Shown piece by piece: positions 11,433 through 21,733 of a stretch of 64,000 bases of DNA. Below the pieces are notes generated by a model that ran no database searches, was not told the DNA's origin, and was given only the letters and a program-made list of their open reading frames with translations. Origin of the DNA: Sciurus carolinensis (taxonomy: Eukaryota > Chordata > Mammalia > Rodentia > Sciuridae); contig NC_062216.1 of NCBI RefSeq assembly GCF_902686445.1, forward strand, positions 7,275,084 through 7,339,083. The letters run 5' to 3'. Positions within the stretch are counted from its first letter, which is position 1. Each line of letters opens with the position of its first letter. The translations under genes were made by a program, and so were the position numbers.

Positions 11433-12025
11433 TGGACTTCAATCTTAAGGTAAAGCACTTGATTAGCCCAGTGTTGTTGGAAGGCAGTTAAGGGTTGATT
11501 TTTTGAAAAATTTAAAATATTTAATGTAAGCATTGCTATTCTTAATTGATCATGGGGGTTATTTCCCCTTTTTTGTTTTATTAGTTGATCTTTTAAAGTT
11601 TTATTATGTCTTTCAATTATGGCTTGCCCTTTTGGATTATATGGGATCCCTGTGGTGTGTTTAATATGCCAATTGTTGAAGAATTCTTGTAATGATTTAC
11701 TTGTAAAACAGTGCCCATTATCTGTTTTGATCTGTTGAGGCAAGCCTAAAATGGCAAAACATTGTAAGAAATGGCTTTCAGCATGCTTGGCCTTTTCACC
11801 AGAGTGAGCAGTGGCCCAGCAGTCATGGGAGTAAGTATCAATAGACATAAATATATATTTTAATTTTCCAAATGGCGCATAATGAGTCACATCAGTCTGC
11901 CAGATAATGTTAGGTTGTAAACCTCTGGGGTTTACCCTGGGGGATTGAAGAGGTGGAATCTGTAAGAAAGGTAGGCAAGATTTGCAGGTTCTTACAATCT
12001 TTTTTAAATCCTTTACGGGGACCAA
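11433..12025 (-). pseudogene. ERV-A integrase, catalytic core, interrupted
   Basis: Integrase joins viral DNA to the host genome. Reading from 12025 on the minus strand, a CKSC pair at residues 14-17 completes the zinc-binding domain. The core carries the full catalytic triad: D45 (WQTDVTH), D102 (KTDNGH) and E138 (AIIERH). The D-to-E spacing is 35 residues, as in the retroviral DD35E family. The frame then runs into L1-A at 11433. The last ~80 residues of that open frame are L1 5' UTR sequence, not integrase. The C-terminal domain lies 6.9 kb away at 4358-4546. Confidence 0.92.
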
Positions 12026-12032
12026 AGGAAAC

Positions 12033-12623
12033 TTATGATGTAAACCTCTCCAATTTATTTTTTTTTAAATGGGTCAGGTCATGAAGGCCTTGGGTTAGTT
12101 GTAAGTCCAGTTGAGGTTGGGCCGTAGTTATTGAGGTCCCTGATGCGGCTAACTGGTCGGCCACAGCATTGCCTTGTGCAAGGGAGTCAGGTAGATTTTG
12201 ATGTCCTCTTAGATGCTGTAAGAATATGGGTTCAGCACACTCCTTTAACAAGATCATTGATGGGGTAATAGGATTTTTATCTAACTTATTATATGAGGAG
12301 ACCAATGTGGGTAGCAGGTTTACCACATATAGGCTATCCGAGAAAACAGTCATAGGTTTTTGTACTTGAGTTAGGGCCATAGCAATTGCATATAACTCCT
12401 TAAATTGTGCTGACCCAATAACTGGTTCAAAATGGGTAATCACTTCCTCTTTCACTAATCTGGGAGAAGGGGGTTGAATTACAAGAGCAGATCCCTTTTT
12501 TCCTCCATCTGTGAATACATTTACAGCTCTAGGGAGGGGTTTAGTGGATAAAAGTATAGGGGGTGCCCATTTTAGTTTTGAAAATGAGGACATCCAATTT
12601 GGTTGACCCATAATGACAGTCAA
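12033..12623 (-). pseudogene. ERV-A RNase H domain
   Basis: RNase H removes the RNA strand during reverse transcription. In this open piece all four catalytic acidic positions are visible: D39 (FTDGG), E76 (FKELYAI), D96 (FSDSLYV) and D155 (NAVADQL). It is part of the pol frame, but indels separate it from the RT piece upstream and the integrase piece downstream. Confidence 0.9.
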
Positions 12624-12865
12624 TCTTCCCTAAGAAGCCCTCCAATGCACAGGACACACTATTGTTATTCCTTTGAACCCAGTCAAAATCTGACAGGTGA
12701 TAGGGCACTGTCAAAACATCAAGCTCTTTTCCATAGTGCCTAAGGGTGGCATCCTGCCTTTAATTATAAGATCAGCCAATAAGGTCACCTTGGTCAAGGT
12801 GAGCATAGACCCTAGGAGTCCCCCCATGACTGCATCTATCCATTGAAGGGTCTCTCCCTGCTGAG

Positions 12866-13852
12866 TTAGGGCTGTGGTGGACAGCTGAGAATGGGGAGAA
12901 TCCAGAGGCTAAGGGGGTCTTCAGGCCGGTATCGAGCCAACTGGGTAGAGTTCAGGGCTACTTGTATTTTTTGGAGTATATGTTGACGGTCTTGAGTTAC
13001 AGTAACAATGTCTATAGAATCCTTGTCCTGTATCAGGTCAAAGAGAGGGAGGATATCCTCTGTAGAGATAGGAAGCCATGGCCTCAACCAATTAAGCTCC
13101 CCTAATAACTTTTGTAAATCAACGAAGGAGTAGGAGGATTGGAGGAGTAATTGAGGCTTAAGAGGACAAACAGAATCCAATTTGAGCTCAGTTCCCAGTA
13201 TCTTGAAGGGAGGGACAGTTTGAATCTTATCATTAGATATATGTAGTCCTCCTTTCTCCAAAAGGCCTTGGAGTTCCTTGTATGCAGAGCTTAGTTGTAA
13301 GGCATAAGTGGCTCCTATAATAATATCATCCATATAAATATACAAGGAAATTTGTGGCCTTTTTTGTAGGGGTTGAAGGGGCTCAGAAACAAAATGTTGA
13401 AAAAAGGCAGGGCTATTAGCCATGCCTTGGGGTAGAACCACCCATTCATAACGTTCATCTGGCCCTTGGTAATTGGTAGAGGGCACTGAGAAAGCAAACT
13501 TCTCACAATCATCTGGGTGGAGTGTTATTGAGAAGAAACAATTTTTGATACCAATAACAAGAAGCAAGAGATCTCTTGGGATAGAGGGGATACAGGGAAG
13601 ACCCCTTAAAGGGGTTCCTACCAGAACCGTACGACTATTAATTTTCCTGAGATCCTGAAGCATTCTCCATTTTCCCGATGTTTTTTGGATAACAAAAACT
13701 GGACTATTCCAGGGTCTTAGAGATGGTCTGGTATGACCTAAGGTCAGTTGTTCTTGTACAATATCTCTTAAATGTTGGAGCTTATTTTGGGGTAATGGCC
13801 ACTGTTCTACCCATACTGGGGGGCCTGGGAGCCATTGGCTGGCTGGCATCAT
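12866..13852 (-). pseudogene. ERV-A reverse transcriptase domain, catalytic Asp lost
   Basis: RT palm and fingers of pol. Motifs in order: a SPVFVIQK(T)SGKWR fingers segment, the motif-A region, a LPQGMANSPAFFQ motif, and the YMDD box (IYMDDIIIG). In motif A the sequence is VIGIKNCFF. The first catalytic Asp is Gly (codon 13550-13552) and the second acidic position is Asn. The YMDD pair is preserved, but the enzyme as encoded should be dead. Confidence 0.93.
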
Positions 13853-13989
13853 TGGAACAGTGGCCTTTAGGATTGGGGGTGTGGCCTTACCCAGGGGGCT
13901 GGTACCTTTTGCCTAGATGCCTCAAAAAGAGGGTCCCCTCTATAATTACTAAAAGGGCCAGGCAGATTGAACTATTGTTCATATTCCTC

Positions 13990-14380
13990 CTGCTCAAGGA
14001 GGTCATCATACACTGCCTTGTGATCATTCATTATATAGACCTTGGTTTCCCCCCAAATATCTTGTCCTAATAGATTTGCAGTAAGACCTGAGGCTACGAG
14101 GGGGCGCACATCTACCTGGGCACCGTCCACATCCCGCCATCTGAGCCAATCTTTGGTCTCTTCTCATTTAGTATCATCCCCTACCGCAAGCAACTGGGGA
14201 CCAGGAACCAACCTCCACTGAGGTGGAACTTCCTCCTTTCTTAACACAGTCTTATCCGCTCCAGTGTCAATGAGACAACGGAACTTCTTTCCTGCTATAA
14301 AAATGTCCATTTTTGGCCTGACCCCAGGGAAAATGGGAACAGTCCAATGTGCCTCAGAGGGGCTATCGGGGGAGAAACCT
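13990..14380 (-). pseudogene. ERV-A protease region
   Basis: Aspartic protease that processes Gag and Gag-Pol. On the minus strand the active-site motif CLIDTGADKTVL is clear; Asp-Thr-Gly is at 14260-14268. No long frame remains. The short distance from the nucleocapsid end leaves no room for a dUTPase domain, which some betaretroviruses carry there. Confidence 0.75.
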
Positions 14381-14414
14381 CCTTTGTGTGACAGGGCTGG
14401 AGGGTGCCCCTTGA

Positions 14415-16232
14415 TTAGTTTAAAGGTTTCCCCTCAATGTCAAATTTAGATTTGCAATCCCTCTGCCAATAGAATCCCTTTCTGCATCTTGGGCAAGGTG
14501 ACTTGGAGGTGGCCAGCCTTTGAGCTGAACCCATAGAGCATCCGGGCAGAGCCTCAGAATGCAACTGACCAGGGGGCAATCCCTCTTGAAGTGGCCTGGT
14601 TGCCCACAGCCATAACATACTCCTTTGCCCTTAGTTGCAACTGGTGACAAGGCTGCCATGAGAACCTCAGCAAGTGAGGCAGTTTGGGCCTGTAAGGCTG
14701 CAATCAAAGATTGAGACTGATGCACTTGCATGCCAATATCTTTGGTAGCCACAATCCACCTTCCTATGGAGCAATCTTTCATCCCTGCACAGGCCAATTT
14801 GTGATCAGTAGTCATTCCTTCCCAAACTAACATATTAACAAGTTGATCTCTTAGGGGCCCTGGAGGAAATTTTCTCTGAAAGCTTCTTTCTACCCTTTCA
14901 ATAAAGGTTGCTAGGTCCTCAGTTGCCTTCTGGGTAATCCCTGTAATGGGGGGTTTTGAAGGACCCTCCTCTAGCTTTTTCCATGCCACTAACCCTAGGG
15001 CTCTTACTTGTTCTTGATATGGAGCCAGGATCGCAGCCTGTAAGAGGTCAGTAGAGAATTGGTCACTGGACCCCAAGAGCATCCTTTAAGTAACTGGGAC
15101 AGAAGGGCTAGCGGCCTGATTCCGTTCAGCCTGAGCATGACATTCTTCATTAAAAAAGGCACACCACTTTAGATATAAAGGACCAGAAAGGAGAGCTTTA
15201 GTTAGGTTCTTCCAATCCTGAGTGGTGCACTGCTGGTGGGTGAGGCCCTGGAGGATGGTTTCAGTCCAAGGGAAATTGGGCCCATCCTCTGAAACAGCTT
15301 TCCTTAGTTCCTTTAAATCTTGTGCCTCCCATGGGTACCATATAGCAGGCTGGTTACTCCCTGGGTTAGCATTTACTGGGAAGGCCATACAGGGAGGCAG
15401 TGAGTTCTCTCCCAGTATCATAAAATGGCCACCGGAAGATTTCCTGCCATCCGGACAAGATGGCGGCAATAAGCCTCCCCAGGGTGGAAGTGGTCCCTCG
15501 CTATGTATAGAGGCTGGCTGCCCTTGTGGTTCCTTTGGATGGGGCGGTAGTAACCATTCCCCAGCTGAGGACTGGCAATAAGGAGGAGGGTGAGGGCTTT
15601 CATTGGAGTCTGATGTGGCCCCAGAATCAGATGTGGCCATGGGCATGTTAGAAGCACCAAAAATGATATCAAAGGGATCAAAGGGCTCTCCTTTAAGATC
15701 CTCAACCTTGGCAGGAGCGGACAGAGATGGATTGGGCTCCTCATTAAAGGTATCCCAACATTGTTTACTATGTGGCAAGTTTCTGGAAGGAGATGCAACG
15801 GGAGGAGCCAGCAGTTCTTTAGGTGGCAGCTCTTTGGGGGGAAACTTAGAGCCCTCTTTGGGAGGTCCTGGAGAGAAGCAGGCCTTAAGGGCGGATAATG
15901 TAGGGTAGACTCCCAGTGGGGGACCCTCCCCTAAATTGATTTCTCTCTTCCTAACAAGTTGTTCTACATGATCCCATGTGGACCAGTCAAAAAGATTAGC
16001 AGCAGGAAGCCAAGGGGACCACCCGAATAGAGGTGTCCCAGGCTGCTTCCACCTGTGTATCAGACAACTCAGGGCCCCTACTTTTTAGCATAAACTTAAG
16101 AACCTTGAGTGCAGGGTCATCATATGTGGTGTGCATTTGCCCCATCCTTTCAGGGATGCCCTTACCTGGGAACTCGCTTAACCCAATCCACCAGTACTTT
16201 CGGTTTTGTAGCTGCTCCTTTGCTTTGGCCAC
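14415..16232 (-). pseudogene. ERV-A gag (matrix, capsid, nucleocapsid), broken
   Basis: Structural polyprotein. On the minus strand 16232-15996 is a matrix-like N-terminal piece. 15778-15086 holds a Pro-rich linker with a PPPY late-domain motif (15578-15589) and the capsid N-terminal domain (DLKELRKAV). 15082-14420 holds the capsid C-terminal domain and a perfect CCHC zinc knuckle (C156, C159, H164, C169; 14576-14617). A second knuckle at 14454-14495 lies in another frame and has Tyr in place of His (14469-14471). The start is uncertain: the frame at 16232 begins with GTG, and an internal MGQ near 16145-16153 is a plausible myristoylated start. Confidence 0.85.
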
Positions 16233-16256
16233 GGCTTCTTTGAATCAGCCTCAAGG

Positions 16257-16275
16257 TGCCCCACGTTGGGTGCCA
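16257..16275 (-). other. ERV-A primer-binding site, tRNA-Lys type
   Basis: On the minus strand TGGCACCCAACGTGGGGCA lies two bases after the 5' LTR. It matches the 3' end of the tRNA-Lys (CTT/1,2 type) used by type D and related betaretroviruses, with one difference by eye. Confidence 0.85.
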
Positions 16276-16277
16276 AA

Positions 16278-16720
16278 TGTTGGGGTCTTTAGCCCCCTTG
16301 CTGTTCTCAACCAGTGACAAGGGAAGGGAGCACTCCCCAACAAGGCCAGACTAGGAAAGGGAGGACTGACTGACCGCCCGCACTCAGCCCTCTGGGCGGA
16401 GGACAATCAGACGCATCAGGGAGACTAGTCACAGCAGGAACTCATTTATTGAGGAAGTCACACAGCTTTTATGTAGGGTGAAGGCTAGGCTTAAAGGTCA
16501 GCAAGGCACAGAGGGTTCATGCAGGCGAGAGTCCCATAGAACTATATGGCAAGCATGAGCTGATCACATTTGCAGAACTGTTGTTAACCAATCCCTGATG
16601 GTGGTCCGATTTATTGTCATTAACTTTTGAAACCACCTTTGAGGCCTTGATCTTGCTCACCTGCCAGGAAGTAAGGAGTCAGCCTGAGTTAGTTAACGTG
16701 TCATGAGTTAACTAACAACA
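16278..16720 (-). mobile_element. ERV-A 5' LTR
   Basis: 443-bp LTR, minus-strand TGTTGTTAG...CCCCAACA. A TATA-like CATAAAAG lies near 16466-16473. The AATAAA signal is on the minus strand at 16445-16450. It is flanked on the right by the 6-bp duplication CTCTTC (16721-16726). Confidence 0.92.
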
Positions 16721-16737
16721 CTCTTCTCCACCTGCTT

Positions 16738-16738
<1 letters not shown>

Positions 16739-16773
<35 letters not shown>
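16739..16773. repeat. (CA)n microsatellite
   Basis: About 17 uninterrupted CA dinucleotides just outside the ERV-A target duplication. Confidence 0.98.
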
Positions 16774-16777
<4 letters not shown>

Positions 16778-17165
16778 CAATTCAACTGTTTCCAATTTGT
16801 TAACAAAGAGATATGTTATTAATCAGCACAAGGGGTCTCACAACTATAGGTTTTAACTTTTAAATTAAACCTGTTATCTTTGAACAGCACCCTCAGTGAG
16901 CTATTTATTTATTTGTTTATTTACTGGGGGTCTTGATGCTTTGGTAGCCATGGTAATTGGATATTGTGACATTTTGGCAACAAGAGAGATTCGAGGCCAA
17001 CAGGTAAGGAATGACCTGATCTTGAAACACTTTTTATTCCTTAAGGGGATGTGAATATAGCTGAGGAAGATATTGACACACAAGTCCTCATCGCCAGGTG
17101 CTCTGCTGTCAGAGGAGGCTCCCTGTGCTGTGCAGTCACTTCATGATCTTCTCTCTCCCATGAGT
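16774..17165. other. Unassigned sequence
   Basis: Nothing recognised. No exon signals or repeat family that I can name. Confidence 0.4.
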
Positions 17166-17600
17166 GACTATGGTTTGGTTGTGAGGTGTCCCCCAAAACT
17201 CATGTGTGAGACAATGCAAGAAGGTTTAGAGGAGAAATGATTGGCTTATGAGAACCTTGACCCAACCTGTGAATTGATTCTCTAATGGGATTAACTAGCA
17301 GTAACTGTAGACAGGTGGGTGAGGCCTGAAGCTGGGGGTCCCTGGGGACATGCCTTTAGGGTATATATTTTGTAACCAGTGAATGGAGTCTCTCTCTGCT
17401 TCTTGATCATCATGTGAGCTGCTTCCCTCTGTCACACCCTTCTACAATGATGTTCTGCCACATCTTGAGCCCCAAGGAAAGGAGCTATGGATTGAGACCT
17501 CTGAAACCCTGAGCCCCCACACAAACTTTTTCTCCTTGAAATTTCTATGCTCAGATCTTTAAGTCAGAACAGTGAATGAAGATGACTAAAACACCGACTG
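17166..17600 (+). mobile_element. MaLR-like LTR remnant
   Basis: Begins TATGGTTTGGTTGTGAGGTG and ends near GACTAAAACA. It has a mid TATA-like GGTATATATTTTG and a 3' block CTCTGAAACCCTGAGCCC. This is the layout of mammalian MaLR/ERVL-type LTRs or a related ancient repeat. Family assignment is from memory of the pattern and is tentative. Confidence 0.45.
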
Positions 17601-18340
17601 ACTACTAACTGACATTCCAATCCTCTTAGATTCAGGTACCTACATTCTTTGGGCACTGATTCAGTCTGACTTTTCCTGATGAGAAGAGGTGAAGTTGTTC
17701 ATAGTGACCCAAAATCCTTGTTCTCTATCAAGTGGGGCATAGACAGTTAAGGGTATGCAGAAGCATGGTAATCTGGAGGTCTAGGTGGCAGTTGGATCAT
17801 ATAGGACAATAATAAACAGGACAGCAAAGTATATTATTTCATGTACAATTATCACAAAAGCAATTAGTATGATAAGCCATTCTCTGAAAGCCATAAGGAT
17901 AATAAATATCTCATTAAAGCTTAATGCAGTCCAAAATACCATTTGTGAGTGGAAGTCATTCAAGCATTTACAAACGTTAGTAGAGATATTAGAGGTCTAA
18001 GTTGTTAGAAGTCACACCAAGGTATGCATAGTCAAACACAACTTTCCTTTTACTCCTGTGAGTGACAATGCTCATAAATGCTCATTCATTTCTGTTTGTG
18101 GCATGAACTATCTATGTTGTTTACATAGACTAAATATATTTGTCTTTGCATGATGTCAGAATTTGTTGAATAACAAATTCCCAGGTTACACCACTTTCAT
18201 CAACATCAGTTCACTAAATACTTGTGTGTCATCTGGTTCCAAATGCCTAACAAAGAAAAGAAGAAAAGAATGTGAAAAACTGTGTGAGAAAAATGTCAGG
18301 TCACACTTAGAGGTAATCCAATAAGGCTCACTTCTGTCTT
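17601..18340. other. Unassigned sequence
   Basis: No exon or identifiable repeat. It is AT-rich with short spurious frames. Confidence 0.4.
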
Positions 18341-19417
18341 CATAACTCAGACCCTAATATCTTTGTGTTTCTTTTCTTCTGCATTCTTACCAGCATTTAC
18401 TGTTATTTGTGTTCTTGATGATTGCCATTCTAATTGCAGTGAGATAAAACCTCATTATACCATTGATTTGCTTTTCTGTGCTAGCAAAAGACTTTTAACA
18501 TATTTTTTCATGTATTTGTTGGCCATTTATTTGTACTTATTCTTTTGAAAAATGTCTAATTTATTTGTTCATTTACTGAATGAGTTGTTTTGTGGGTGGT
18601 AGGTTATTTGAGTTCTTTATATATTCTAGCTATTAATCCTCCTTTGAAAAAGGAGCTATCAAGGATTTTCTTCTATTCTCTGAGGTTTTCCCTTCATCCT
18701 GCTAATTGTTTCTGTCACCATGCAAAAGCATTTTGTCAAGAATTTCCTTGACATTCCATTGATTGCTTCTTGGTGGTGTTTTCTGAGCTACAGAATTCTA
18801 CAGAATGTAGAAAGTTGCTGCCTGGTCCTATACATGATAGTGTTTCCCTTATGTTCTATTCAATCAGTTGCAAAGTTTCTGTTTTAAGGTTTTTGTTCCA
18901 TTTGCAGTTGATTTTCTTGCAGGGTGACAGATTTCTGCATTTAGTTTTTGTTGCTTTGTAACATGCATATCTAGTTTTCTCAGCACCATTTGGTAAAGAT
19001 GCTGACTTCCTCCAACAAAAGAAATTGTCACCTTGGTCAAGAGTTAAATGACTATAACCTGTATCTATGCAGGGTTGTTTCTGTGTCTTCTGTTTTGTTT
19101 CTTAAGTCCATGTGTTTATTTTGAGGCCAGAACTAGCCTATATTTGTTATTATGGCCCTTTACTAATTTTGAGGGCATTTATTTACTCCTCCACCTGAAC
19201 TTTTTTTTAAGTCAGAATTGCTTTAGCTATTATTATTGGTCTTTATTTCTTCAGTATAAATTTTAGGATTAGTTTTTCTTTCTAAGGAGAATATTATTGA
19301 TATTTTGGGGATTGCATCAAATCTATAGAATGCAAGTTAGTCTGATCATTTTCATAAAATCAATAATACCATTCCATTATTATTGGAGGATTCTCCACCT
19401 TCTCATGGCTTCTTAGA

Positions 19418-19462
<45 letters not shown>

Positions 19463-20420
19463 CAGTTTCCATTGTAGAGGTCTTTCAACTTTTTGTTTAC
19501 ATTCTTTCCTAAGTAATTTATTTTATTTTTAAAGCCCTTGTGAATACAATTGTTGTCTTTATTGATTCTGAAGCAGATTCATTATTAGTATATTCTAATT
19601 ATGAATTCTGTAACTTTGATGAATTTATTAATCAACTATAGAAGTCTTCCAGTGGAACTTTTAGAATCTTCACAACAAAATTTGTTTACAAATAGTGTGA
19701 TTCAAAAAAAGAAAGAAAGGTTCAGAAGGAAGTGAGATTGTTCCTGCTTGCAAATAATGTGAGGAACAATCTCACTTCTTCCTTTCCTATCCGTATCCCT
19801 TTTATATCCTTCTCCTGCCTAAGTGCTGTGGCTGAAGTCTCAAACACTGTAATGAAAAGGAGTGGTGAGAGTGGGCATCCTAAGTTGTTTCTGATTTCCC
19901 AGGAAATGCTTTCAGCTTTTTCCCATTCACTATAATTTTGGCTTTGTGTTGTCATGTAGAGATTTTATGATGTTGAGGTAAGTTGCTTCTATCCTTAGCT
20001 TATTCCATATATTTGTCATAAATGGATGTCAATTTTTGTCAAAGGTTTTCATGGACCTCTTGAGATGTTTGTGTGATTTTTGTCCCAGAGTCAATTTACA
20101 AAGCCTATTACAGTTGTTGACTCACCTTTGTTGGACCAGTCTTGTATCCCCAGAATGCAACCAACATGACCGTGGTATGCAATCCATTCAGTGTGATGTT
20201 AAATGTGATTTGATAATATTTTGTTATGGATTTTTGCTCCTTTGTTCCTGAGGAACACTGGTCTAGAGCTTTCTTTTCTTCAAAGTGTACCTATCTGGAC
20301 TTGATATCAGAGTTATACTGGCTATATAGAATGAGGCTGTAAGTGTTACCTATTTCCTGGAATAATTTGAGTCAAATTCACACTAGTTCTTCCTTAAAGG
20401 TCTATTAGAATTCGAATGTG
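18341..20420 (-). mobile_element. L1-D: ancient LINE-1 fragment (ORF2 3' half)
   Basis: Minus-strand ORF2 homology runs from the 3' end (TGTTCTTGATGATTGCCATT at about 18409) through the palm region (about 19780-19900, complement of the [10 protein letters not shown] motif) to about 20420. Many stops and indels make it much older than L1-A or L1-B. A (GT)n tract and an A/T-rich insertion interrupt it. Confidence 0.8.
19422..19461. repeat. (GT)n microsatellite
   Basis: About 20 GT units inside L1-D. Confidence 0.97.
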
Positions 20421-20436
20421 AGACCATCTGATTCTG

Positions 20437-20470
20437 AACCTTTTGTTTGTTTGTTTGTTTGTTTGTTTTT
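20437..20470. repeat. (TTTG)n microsatellite
   Basis: Seven tandem TTTG-type units at the end of L1-D homology. Confidence 0.9.
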
Positions 20471-20958
20471 CTTTTGGAAGCCTTCTTTTTTATTATTTCC
20501 AGAGTAACCAATAAGATTTTATTTCCAATAAAAAAGAGCCTCATTTTATTCATGACCTTCAATTTACTGATCTTTTGTTTGAGGAACTACAACTCATATT
20601 GATAAACTATCTTTTTTTAGAGTAATTATCCTATTTTGAAGAAGAAGTTGAAATTGAAGATGTAATCCAACAACATAGTGTCTGAAAGGAGATGCTGACT
20701 AAAATGGTTGGTATATATATGATGAATGGGTTGGATGGATAAAATTGGGATTATATATTATAAAAACACAACATTTTGAAATTTTCTTAAGTTACCCAAT
20801 AATTATGAAATATTCCTCCATATGCTATTCTCTTTTCAATTAATGATTTCTAGTGTGCTATAGTTACACATAATCATGGAGTTTATTTTGACCTAATTTT
20901 ACATGCATGGAATATCATTTTCTCCACTTCAGTCACCAGTGCTTCCTCTTACCCTCCT
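20471..20958. other. Unassigned AT-rich sequence
   Basis: No gene or repeat family recognised. Confidence 0.4.
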
Positions 20959-20964
20959 CTTTTC

Positions 20965-21430
20965 TGTGGGAGTTTTAGCCACATCCAGCATGGATGAGGG
21001 AAAGGTTAATTGCCAGAGGACAATGATGGCTATAAATCAATTTATTACCCATAAATGTATCTAATCAATAAACACACAAGAGTCAATAATCTTTCAAATG
21101 GGAGGGAGCCTGATGGATCAGGCCATACCAGATTTGGCCTCTAACAACATGGAGTAGCTCACCTCTCCTTTATTTTATAGTCACACAGGTAGAGGGGGCC
21201 AAGACTGAGAAGGGTTTCTTCTATTGTGAACACGATAGGGTTGAATTAGGGAATTCAATTGTTTAGGGAACTAGCATATCATTCAGAAGGTAAGACACTC
21301 CCACATAGGGCCACTTCCTTCCCAGGCTATCTGGAGCAGTCTCTCATGGCTGCCAGTTCCTGGGAGTCAGGCCTTTGTATCCCATGGCTCAACCACATTT
21401 GATTCTGTTAGATATAGACAACTTTCCACA
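20965..21430 (-). mobile_element. Solo LTR, class II-like
   Basis: Plus-strand TGTGGGAGTTTTAGCC...TTTCCACA has the inverted TG...CA ends of an LTR. It is flanked by CTTTTC (20959-20964) and CTTCTC (21431-21436), a 6-bp duplication with one mismatch. Its minus-strand end (GGCTAAAACTCCCACA) resembles the ERV-A LTR end (GGCTAAAGACCCCAACA), which suggests a related class II family in the same orientation. No internal sequence remains. Confidence 0.65.
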
Positions 21431-21733
21431 CTTCTCCACTCCCCTGTTCCCTGTCCTCTACCCTGCTCAGCTTCTTATTTATTTATTGTCTTTTGATTTG
21501 TTATTTAACTGTTAAAAGTGGAATTCTTTGTGGCATATGCACACATGTACAAAGCATAATTGTTCAATATCATTATGCAGTTTTTCCCATTTCCCATGTT
21601 CCCTCCCTCTCCCTCAATTCCCTTCCTCTTCTCCACCCATCTCCTCTGGATGTGTTTTTATTACTGCTTAAATCTCATTGGTTATTATTGAATCTCTTAG
21701 GGTTTTTCCATTCTTTTGACTCAAATTTGGCAG

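Larger units (their letters stand above)
1858..16720 (-). mobile_element. ERV-A: near-complete class II (betaretrovirus-like) provirus
   Basis: Complete proviral order read on the minus strand: 5' LTR (16278-16720), primer site (16257-16275), gag, pro, pol, env, polypurine tract, 3' LTR (1858-2289). A perfect 6-bp direct repeat CTCTTC flanks it at 1852-1857 and 16721-16726, as expected for class II ERVs. The primer site matches tRNA-Lys. The env has a type-D/gamma-like TM subunit. The interior is split by L1-A (4547-11432); without it the provirus would be about 8 kb. By eye the two LTRs differ at roughly 25-30 positions, so this is not a recent insertion. All genes carry stops, frameshifts or active-site changes, so it is a defective fossil. 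Confidence 0.92.

Noticed and set aside
14260..14460. A dUTPase domain between nucleocapsid and protease of ERV-A
   Set aside because: There is too little space and no dUTPase motif is visible.
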